The notes under the pieces were generated by a model, which saw nothing but the letters and a program-made list of their open reading frames with translations, searched no databases and was not told where the DNA came from. A DNA stretch of 11,741 nt from Deltaproteobacteria bacterium (GTDB taxonomy: Bacteria > Desulfobacterota > Desulfomonilia > UBA1062): the NCBI GenBank assembly GCA_016934135.1, contig JAFGTK010000295.1, positions 1 through 11,741 on the forward strand, given 5' to 3'. The translations under genes and the position numbers were made by a program. Positions 7,049 to 11,741 of the stretch are shown here, one piece after another. Positions within the stretch are counted from its first letter, which is position 1. Each line of letters opens with the position of its first letter.

Positions 7049-7120
7049 GGTCGCGGCTGAAGCCGCTCCTACAGAAACATCAACCGCCCAAACACTGTAG
7101 GAGCCGGTTTAGCGGCGACC
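7049..7120. repeat. REP-like inverted pair (BIME-like)
   Basis: GGTCGCGGCTGAAGCCGCTC followed by CTACAG (7049-7074) and CTGTAGGAGCCGGTTTAGCG followed by GCGACC (7095-7120) are inverted copies with a 20-base spacer. Each arm is itself imperfectly palindromic (GCGGCT-GAAGCCGC). This is the form of bacterial REP/BIME elements, which are mobilised by RAYT transposases; no RAYT gene is in the window. The same family recurs at 8623-8696. Confidence 0.75.
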
Positions 7121-7287
7121 ATTTCTTAACAAGGTTGTACAGCCCAGTACCAGCAAGAATTTATTTTGCAAGACTATCCTTCCTTACTCTCGCCATTATT
7201 TTAATGAATTATGGGCTAAGTTTTTTATTTGTTCACCGGGCAAGTTGATATTGACAGGAAAAATCACTGAGAGAAAGGAATGGTATT

Positions 7288-8469
7288 ATGTTTGACAAGA
7301 TCAGCCGGTTTTCGTTTCCCACACAGATCACCTTCGGCCCGGGAGCCCGAAAGCTGCTGCCGGAACATCTGAGCACACTGGGTATCGACAAACCCCTTAT
7401 TGTTACCGACCCTGGCATCAAGAATACTGATATCTTGACCGCCATCGAGGTTGTATTGAAAAAATCGGGCGTTCCTTTTGCAGTGTTCAGCGAGGTGCAG
7501 GCAAATCCCTATGAAGAAGATGTGGTGAGTGCTCTCAAGGCGTTCACCTCCAGCAGTTGCGACGGGGTTATCGGACTTGGCGGAGGCAGCCCCCTGGATG
7601 TAGCCAAGGTTGTCCCGGTGCTGGCGGTCAACGATGGTCCCCTTAGCCGCTATGATGTATCCACTGGCGGGAACCTGCAGATCAAGGGCCCGCTGCCTTC
7701 TGTAATCACCATCCCCACCACGTCGGGCACGGGCAGCGAAGTGGGCAGGTGCTCGGTCATCACCTCTGCATCTCAGGGCAGCAAATTCATGGTCTGCAAT
7801 CCTTTGATGATGCCCGGGCAGGCAATCCTGGACCCCGAGCTTGTCGTTGGGCTTCCTTCAGCACTTACAGCCTATACCGGGATGGATGCCCTTACCCACA
7901 ATATCGAGGCCTTTACGGTCGAGGACTTTCATCCAATGTGCGATGCCATTGCGCTCAAGGGCATCGAGTTTGTGGCGCAGTATCTGGAACGAGCAGTAAA
8001 GAATCCGGGTGATATAGAGGCTAGAGGCTATATGATGATGGCTGCCATGATGGGTGCTGTGGCCTTTCAGAAGGATCTCGGCGCCGCGCATTCGCTGGCG
8101 CACGCCCTGTCCAGCGTGTGCGGGATGCAGCACGGTCTGGCAAATGCCCTGTGTCTTGTACCGGTGATGAAGTTCAACATGGAGATCTCTGCCCACAAGT
8201 ATGCTGAGATTGCCAGGTGCTTCGGCATCGACACCTCTGTCATGACCGAGATGGAAGCTGCCGGAGAGGCTGTAGAGGCAGTGGAAGACCTCATAGATCG
8301 TATTGCTATCCCTGCATGCCTGGCCGATGCCGGTGTTGCCGAAAGCGAGCTACCACTTCTTTGCGATAAGGCCTTTGAGGATTCCTGCCACCAGACCAAC
8401 CCGCGGCCGTGCACAAAAGGTGACCTGATGATGCTTTACAGGCAGGCGTATGGGAAGAAGACCAGGTAA
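7288..8469 (+). CDS. iron-containing alcohol dehydrogenase
   Basis: This 393-residue, probably cytoplasmic enzyme of the Fe-type (group III) alcohol dehydrogenase family oxidises alcohols to aldehydes or the reverse with NAD(P). The ATG at 7288 is preceded by AAAGGA (7274-7279). The N-terminal domain opens with the family's FPTQITFGPGARKLL. The cofactor loop is GVIGLGGGSPLDVAKV (93-108), followed by ITIPTTSGTGSEV (140-152). The metal ligands are all present: D200 and H204 in GMDALTHNIEAF, H268 in AAHSLAHAL, and H282 in GMQHG. The H268-H282 spacing of 14 equals that of E. coli FucO. The length is normal for the family. The next gene, on the same strand 353 bases away, is an aldehyde ferredoxin oxidoreductase, so alcohol-aldehyde-acid conversion is a natural reading. 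The specific alcohol cannot be read from the sequence. The separating repeats make a shared transcript uncertain. Confidence 0.93.
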   Translation: MFDKISRFSFPTQITFGPGARKLLPEHLSTLGIDKPLIVTDPGIKNTDILTAIEVVLKKSGVPFAVFSEVQANPYEEDVVSALKAFTSSSCDGVIGLGGGSPLDVAKVVPVLAVNDGPLSRYDVSTGGNLQIKGPLPSVITIPTTSGTGSEVGRCSVITSASQGSKFMVCNPLMMPGQAILDPELVVGLPSALTAYTGMDALTHNIEAFTVEDFHPMCDAIALKGIEFVAQYLERAVKNPGDIEARGYMMMAAMMGAVAFQKDLGAAHSLAHALSSVCGMQHGLANALCLVPVMKFNMEISAHKYAEIARCFGIDTSVMTEMEAAGEAVEAVEDLIDRIAIPACLADAGVAESELPLLCDKAFEDSCHQTNPRPCTKGDLMMLYRQAYGKKTR

Positions 8470-8822
8470 GCTCGGGATCTTAGGCGCTAGGCATTAGGCA
8501 TGAGGCGCCAGGAAAAAACAAGGGAAGAAAACACCGCAGAGGCGCAGAGGAATATCCAAGCAAGTTTGAATGTGAACCAGGGCAAAAGGCAGAAGATGAA
8601 ACCAGGGAGTTGGAATAACCCATGCGGGAGCGGCTTTCAGCTGCGATTAATGGATGGAATGCAACCAACTCCTTCGCGACTGAAGTCGCTCCCACAGAAG
8701 TATTTGCATATGCCATTCACTCTTTACCTTCTAAATTACACATCATTCATTCTTTTTCATCTTTCCCAAGCGCCTAATGCCCAGTGCCCAGCGCCTCATA
8801 ATCTTTTTCAAGGAGTCGGACT
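8470..8822. repeat. composite repeat region between Fe-ADH and AOR
   Basis: This 353-base gap is almost wholly repeats. Near its left end TAGGCGCTAGGCATTAGGCA (8481-8500) runs on into TGAGGCGCC. Near its right end the inverted version CGCCTAATGCCCAGTGCCCA (8771-8790) runs on into GCGCCTCA. Between them are an ACCGCAGAGGCGCAGAGG-type repeat (about 8532-8550) and an inverted REP-like pair (8623-8646 and 8673-8696). A 121-codon open frame at 8500-8865 is made from these repeats and overlaps the AOR start, so I reject it as a gene. The AOR ribosome-binding site AAGGAG (8810-8815) begins nine bases after the right-hand repeat. Confidence 0.7.
8623..8696. repeat. REP-like inverted pair, second location
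   Basis: TGCGGGAGCGGCTTTCAGCT followed by GCGA (8623-8646) is the imperfect inverted copy of TTCGCGACTGAAGTCGCTCC followed by CACA (8673-8696). The core GGAGCGGCTT-CAG-(T/C)GCGA matches the unit at 7049-7120, placing both in one family, but these copies differ at several positions and so are older or a separate subfamily. Confidence 0.68.
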
Positions 8823-10703
8823 ATGTCCAACGGATATACTGGAACCATCCTGCGGGTGGATCTGAGTTCCGCCACGATAGAAAAGGAACATCCCTCGGAT
8901 GAGTTTTACCGCACCTATATGGGCGGTGGGGCATTCGGCACCTATTTTCTGCTGAAAGAGACCACTGCTGAGACGGATGCGCTTTCAGAGCAAAATATCA
9001 TCACCATAGCACCCGGGGTGACAACCGGTGCGGCCGTAAGCGGTTTGAGCAGGTGCTGCTTTACCTCTCTGTCCCCGGAAACAGGAGCTGTGGCAGACTC
9101 GCAGGCAGGCGGTGAAATCGGCCCCATGATCAAGAGGGCCGGTTATGATGCCATCGTTATTACCGGCAGAGCAGCCTCGCCTTCATACCTGCTGATGGAT
9201 GGGGATGATGTACAGATCAGAGATGCAGCCCATCTGTGGGGCCGCAGCGTGCTCGATGTATACGAAAAGCTATCATCAGAGATCGGCGGCAAAAGGATCA
9301 GCATCCTCCAGTGCGGCCCGGCAGGCGAGAAGCTTGTGCGCTTTGCATGCCTCTTGGCTGACCTCCACGATGTTGCCGGCCGTACCGGGCTCGGGGCGGT
9401 TTTCGGCAGCAAGAACCTCCGGGCAGTTGTGGTCAGAGGCACGAACAAAGTCGCATTTGCCGATCCCGAAGGCCTCAAAGAACTGGCGCGTCTGGCAGTG
9501 CAGAGGCTCCCTGATGCTGGCTTCCCCACAATCCTGAACAAATACGGCACACCGGGGGTGCTTGCCTTTCAGGCCGAGGCGGGAAATGTCTGCACACACA
9601 ATTACACCCGGGGGTTTCATGAAGGTTACAAAGCCCTTAACGGTGCAACCTTTCAGCCGGAAATAGGCGCGGGGAATACCACATGCTTCGGCTGTGTTGT
9701 GGGGTGCCGCAAAACGGTCAAGGCCGAGAAGCCGTATATAGTTACCGACAGGATGGGCGGCCCGGAATTCGAGACCCTGGGGCTTCTCGGTACCAACCTG
9801 GATATAACCGATGTGGTGGCCGTGGCAAAGGCAAATGAGCTGTGCAACAACTACGGCCTGGATACAATCACCATGGGAGGCCTGGCCGCATACCTCTTCG
9901 AGTCCATGGGAAACGGCCTGATCACCGCGGAGAACATGGATGGAAGGAACCTCGCCTTTGGCGATGTGGAGGGCCTGTTATGGCTCATCGAGAAGATCGC
10001 CAGGAGAGAAGGCATCGGTGATGTGCTGGCAGAGGGCTTTGAAGCATCCATACAACACTTTGGCGAGAAGGCCCGGAAATATGCCATCCATGTTAAGAAC
10101 CACGGCCTGGCCGCACACATGACCCAGGTCAAGCCCAGCCAGGCCCTTATCTATGCTGTCTGCCCCATCGGCGCCGACCATATGTCCTCCGAGCACGACT
10201 GGCTCCTGGCAGGAGGAGGCGACCTGTGCAGAGGCCTCGGCATCCTCGGCGAGGGAGAGCCTGCATCAACGGGGCTGAACAAGGTCCGCATGAGCGTGTA
10301 TTCTCAATTCTTCTACAGCACCCTCGATACGCTGTGCCTGTGCATGTTCTGCTGGGGATGCGGCAACCTGTTCACCTATCGGGAGATTGAAGACCTCCTG
10401 CAGTATACGACTGGCTGGCAGACCATGCTGTGGGAACTCATGAAGGTCGGAGAGCGCCGTATAAACATGATGAAGCAGCTCAATGCCAGGCGCGGGTTTA
10501 CCCGCGAACATGATGACCTTCCGGAAAGGCTTGCCGAACCTCTGCCGGACGGGCCTACCAGGGGCAGAAGCGTAAGCAGGCAGGCCTTCATGGAGATGCT
10601 CGACATGTACTATGCGCTGATGGGATGGGACCTTACAACCGGGAACCCCACACCTGGAAAGCTTATGGAGCTGGGGCTGGAATGGACCCTGCAGGCACCA
10701 TGA
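8823..10703 (+). CDS. aldehyde ferredoxin oxidoreductase (tungstopterin enzyme)
   Basis: This 626-residue cytoplasmic enzyme oxidises aldehydes to carboxylic acids with ferredoxin, or reduces acids in reverse, using a tungsten bis-pterin centre and one 4Fe-4S cluster. The ATG at 8823 has AAGGAG at 8810-8815. The N terminus NGYTGTILRVDLSSATIE is typical. Residues 60-117 carry the pterin-binding region: ITIAPGVTTGAAVSGLSR, then SPETGAVADSQAGGEIG, then KRAGYDAIVITG. The cluster ligands are C288, C291 and C295 (CFGCVVGC), with the fourth most likely C507. The motif GPEFETLGLLGTN (313-325) and KANELCNNYGLDTITMGG (336-353) are also AOR signatures. The length fits single-subunit AORs (about 605-630). 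An unusual cysteine run, C505/C507/C510/C513, surrounds the fourth ligand. Together with the upstream Fe-ADH it suggests alcohol/acid conversion. No ferredoxin gene or tungsten transporter is visible in the window. The substrate range is unknown. Confidence 0.94.
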   Translation: MSNGYTGTILRVDLSSATIEKEHPSDEFYRTYMGGGAFGTYFLLKETTAETDALSEQNIITIAPGVTTGAAVSGLSRCCFTSLSPETGAVADSQAGGEIGPMIKRAGYDAIVITGRAASPSYLLMDGDDVQIRDAAHLWGRSVLDVYEKLSSEIGGKRISILQCGPAGEKLVRFACLLADLHDVAGRTGLGAVFGSKNLRAVVVRGTNKVAFADPEGLKELARLAVQRLPDAGFPTILNKYGTPGVLAFQAEAGNVCTHNYTRGFHEGYKALNGATFQPEIGAGNTTCFGCVVGCRKTVKAEKPYIVTDRMGGPEFETLGLLGTNLDITDVVAVAKANELCNNYGLDTITMGGLAAYLFESMGNGLITAENMDGRNLAFGDVEGLLWLIEKIARREGIGDVLAEGFEASIQHFGEKARKYAIHVKNHGLAAHMTQVKPSQALIYAVCPIGADHMSSEHDWLLAGGGDLCRGLGILGEGEPASTGLNKVRMSVYSQFFYSTLDTLCLCMFCWGCGNLFTYREIEDLLQYTTGWQTMLWELMKVGERRINMMKQLNARRGFTREHDDLPERLAEPLPDGPTRGRSVSRQAFMEMLDMYYALMGWDLTTGNPTPGKLMELGLEWTLQAP

Positions 10704-10734
10704 TACGTTATAAGCCATCAAAAACAAACGACTC

Positions 10735-10792
10735 TGTCATTATGACAAGATTGCTTCGTTCGCCGAGGCGAACGCGCAATGACGTCGTCACG
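10735..10792. repeat. dispersed hairpin repeat after AOR (CATTGCG...CGCAATGAC type)
   Basis: A perfect 7+7 stem, GTTCGCC-GA-GGCGAAC, lies at 10758-10773. It is flanked by ATTGC (10750-10754) and GCAAT (10776-10780), which also pair, and by GTCATTATGAC and GTCGTCAC at the edges. Repeats of the form GTCATTGCGAGG...GCGAAGCAATC are scattered through many proteobacterial genomes. The stem could weaken read-through after the AOR gene (stop at 10701-10703), but a T run does not follow it directly. Confidence 0.62.
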
Positions 10793-10839
10793 ATTTCTTT
10801 TTGCGCTGTAATTATCTTTATTGACAGGAGAATATGCAT

Positions 10840-10893
10840 ATGACAACGCATGCCGCAAAAAAGGATTGCACCAGCGGGGGTATAATAGCATGA
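10840..10893 (+). CDS. 17-codon leader ORF overlapping the GDPD start
   Basis: ATG at 10840 begins a short frame, MTTHAAKKDCTSGGIIA, that stops at TGA 10891-10893. GGAG at 10827-10830 sits nine bases before that ATG. A second in-frame ATG at 10834 is too near the GGAG to be ideal. The stop overlaps the GDPD ATG (10890-10892) as ATGA, the usual sign of translational coupling. The GDPD gene itself has only a poor GGGGG-rich ribosome-binding site, so reinitiation from this leader could supply its ribosomes. The peptide resembles nothing I recognise. The coding frame and overlap are visible; that it is translated is inferred. Confidence 0.4.
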   Translation: MTTHAAKKDCTSGGIIA

Positions 10894-11699
10894 TCTTGAA
10901 TATTGCACACAGGGGGGCGCGCAGCCTTGCCCCGGAAAACACTATGGCAGCGGCACGGGCGGCACTGGAAACCGGGGCGGATCTGTGGGAGACCGACGTG
11001 GCTGTTACAGGCGACGGCTGCCTGATCCTGTTCCACGACGATTCCCTCACTCGCACCACTGATGCCCGGGAGCGTTTTCCGGGTCGATCGCCATGGACAT
11101 TCACGACCTTCACCTTCAGCGAGATCCGCATGCTGGATGCAGGTTCGTGGTTCGTGAAGACCGATCCTTTCGGCCAGATCGCCTCAGGGGCTCTAAGCCC
11201 CCGGCAGCAGAAGGCCTTTGTCGGAGAAAAGGTCCCCACCGTGGAAGAGGCCCTGATCTTTACCCAGGAATCGAATTTCCGCATAAACCTGGAGCTGAAG
11301 CGTCTGCCTTCACCCATGCAGGATTTCCCCGTGGTTGACAAGGTGCTGGCAATGATAGATGCCCTGAAGATCGATACCCGCCGGGTCATCATCTCATCCT
11401 TTCATCATGCCTGGCTGAAAGAGGTTCAGGCGAAAAATCCCGGGATAGAGATCCAGGCCCTGATCGGCTATTACTCTACCGAGCCGCTGGACTGGGGTGA
11501 TCTGGAATTCCGGACATACAACGCGCGCAGCACCCTGATTGATGAGGAAAAGATTTCAGAGATGGTGAAAAAGGGGTTCGCAGTGAACCTGTTTACCGTC
11601 AACGAGGAAAAGGATATGCAGCGGTTCGCAGCAGCCGGGGCTGCCGGGCTGATAACGGATTTCCCGCAGCGGTTAAAGCAGTTGTTCAGAAAGGTATGA
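10890..11699 (+). CDS. glycerophosphodiester phosphodiesterase
   Basis: A 269-residue GDPD-family TIM-barrel enzyme, which hydrolyses glycerophosphodiesters such as deacylated phospholipids to glycerol-3-phosphate and an alcohol. The start at 10890 puts MILNIAHRGARSLAPENT at the N terminus. HRG (7-9) and PENT (15-18) are the family hallmark; an in-frame TTG at 10821 would add 23 residues without family character. Other active-site residues are E34 and D36 (WETDV), H49 (LFHDD) and E135 (NLELK). The rest of the barrel is recognisable: VIISSFHHAWL (167-177), NLFTVN (233-238) and GLITDFP (253-259). There is no signal peptide, so it is probably cytoplasmic. It lies 186 bases after AOR on the same strand. 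It is preceded by a short leader ORF in ATGA overlap, and its own ribosome-binding site is weak. Small cytoplasmic GDPDs often accept several head groups. Confidence 0.93.
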   Translation: MILNIAHRGARSLAPENTMAAARAALETGADLWETDVAVTGDGCLILFHDDSLTRTTDARERFPGRSPWTFTTFTFSEIRMLDAGSWFVKTDPFGQIASGALSPRQQKAFVGEKVPTVEEALIFTQESNFRINLELKRLPSPMQDFPVVDKVLAMIDALKIDTRRVIISSFHHAWLKEVQAKNPGIEIQALIGYYSTEPLDWGDLEFRTYNARSTLIDEEKISEMVKKGFAVNLFTVNEEKDMQRFAAAGAAGLITDFPQRLKQLFRKV

Positions 11700-11741
11700 G
11701 AACAGGTATAGGGTTTGAGGTATAAGGTGTGAGGAAAAGAC
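11700..11741 (+). other. window edge with a short tandem-like repeat
   Basis: No gene begins in this 42-base edge. GGTATA occurs at 11705-11710 and again at 11719-11724, and the phrase AGGTATAAGGTGTGAGG resembles the AGGCATTAGGCATGAGG phrase at 8490-8505, so this may be the start of another copy of that repeat family. No terminator is visible. Confidence 0.35.

Larger units (their letters stand above)
6779..7287. other. divergent intergenic region with REP-like repeats
   Basis: A 509-base stretch separates the minus-strand lipid operon from the Fe-ADH gene. It holds three copies of a GC-rich REP-like unit (6967-6990, 7049-7074, 7095-7120) and otherwise AT-rich sequence. A 73-codon open frame at 7027-7248 runs through the repeats without a ribosome-binding site or recognisable protein character, so I treat it as non-coding. 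The Fe-ADH ribosome-binding site AAAGGA lies at 7274-7279. I found no convincing promoter for that gene. Confidence 0.6.

Noticed and set aside
7027..7248. 73-codon open frame with a hydrophobic tail
   Set aside because: It runs through two REP-like arms, has no ribosome-binding site and shows no protein family character.
7251..7256. TTGACA upstream of the Fe-ADH gene
   Set aside because: No -10-like hexamer at 16-18 bases, and the ribosome-binding site falls where the -10 would be.
8500..8865. 121-codon open frame between Fe-ADH and AOR
   Set aside because: Composed of repeat sequences and overlapping the well-supported AOR start in another frame.
10821..10826. TTGACA, also readable as an upstream TTG start for GDPD
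   Set aside because: No -10 box at proper spacing. As a start codon it has no ribosome-binding site and adds 23 residues before the conserved HRG start.
10881..10886. Perfect TATAAT before the GDPD start
   Set aside because: No -35-like sequence lies 16-18 bases upstream (the bases there are an A run), there is no extended -10 TG, and transcription would start almost on the ATG. Probably chance.
10718..11392. 224-codon frame antisense to GDPD
   Set aside because: Lies opposite the conserved GDPD motifs and begins inside them; no domain signal.

Overview
The window looks like chromosomal DNA from a Gram-negative anaerobe, most plausibly of the Desulfobacterota / former Deltaproteobacteria type (inferred, moderate confidence). 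The Gram-negative evidence is two OmpA-type outer-membrane proteins and a lipoprotein. The anaerobic evidence is a tungsten-type aldehyde ferredoxin oxidoreductase next to an iron-type alcohol dehydrogenase. Most intergenic gaps carry palindromic dispersed repeats, a style common in such genomes. There is no rRNA, tRNA, CRISPR array, transposase or phage gene that I can support.

Layout. (1) 1-1531: the 3' end of one OmpA-family gene (+) converges on a complete OmpA/TSP3-repeat porin-like gene (-), with a nested palindrome between them. (2) 1532-1857: a divergent intergenic region with a MITE-like 111-bp element. (3) 1858-2808: an L-lactate dehydrogenase (+). (4) 2846-6778 (-): a probable three-gene lipid-modification operon. 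In transcription order it holds a COG2907-type FAD oxidoreductase, a DUF1365-cyclopropane-fatty-acid-synthase fusion that overlaps it by ATGA, and a SnoaL/NTF2-fold lipoprotein. (5) 6779-7287: about 500 bp without a gene, holding REP-like palindromes. (6) 7288-8469: an iron-containing alcohol dehydrogenase (+). (7) 8470-8822: a nest of several repeat families. (8) 8823-10703: an aldehyde ferredoxin oxidoreductase (+). (9) 10704-10889: a dispersed hairpin repeat and a 17-codon leader ORF. (10) 10890-11699: a glycerophosphodiester phosphodiesterase (+).

How the genes may work together (inference). Fe-ADH and AOR together could interconvert alcohol, aldehyde and carboxylate, linking NAD(P)H and ferredoxin pools. 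LDH handles pyruvate/lactate. The minus-strand operon should modify unsaturated acyl chains of membrane phospholipids, using SAM-dependent methylene or methyl transfer plus a flavin redox step. The GDPD recycles phospholipid head-group diesters. The most unusual item is the lipid operon, with DUF1365 and the CFA methyltransferase joined in one 660-residue protein and a lipoprotein partner. Other points worth checking are a cysteine-rich motif in the AOR, the leader ORF overlapping the GDPD start, and the layered repeats in the gaps.
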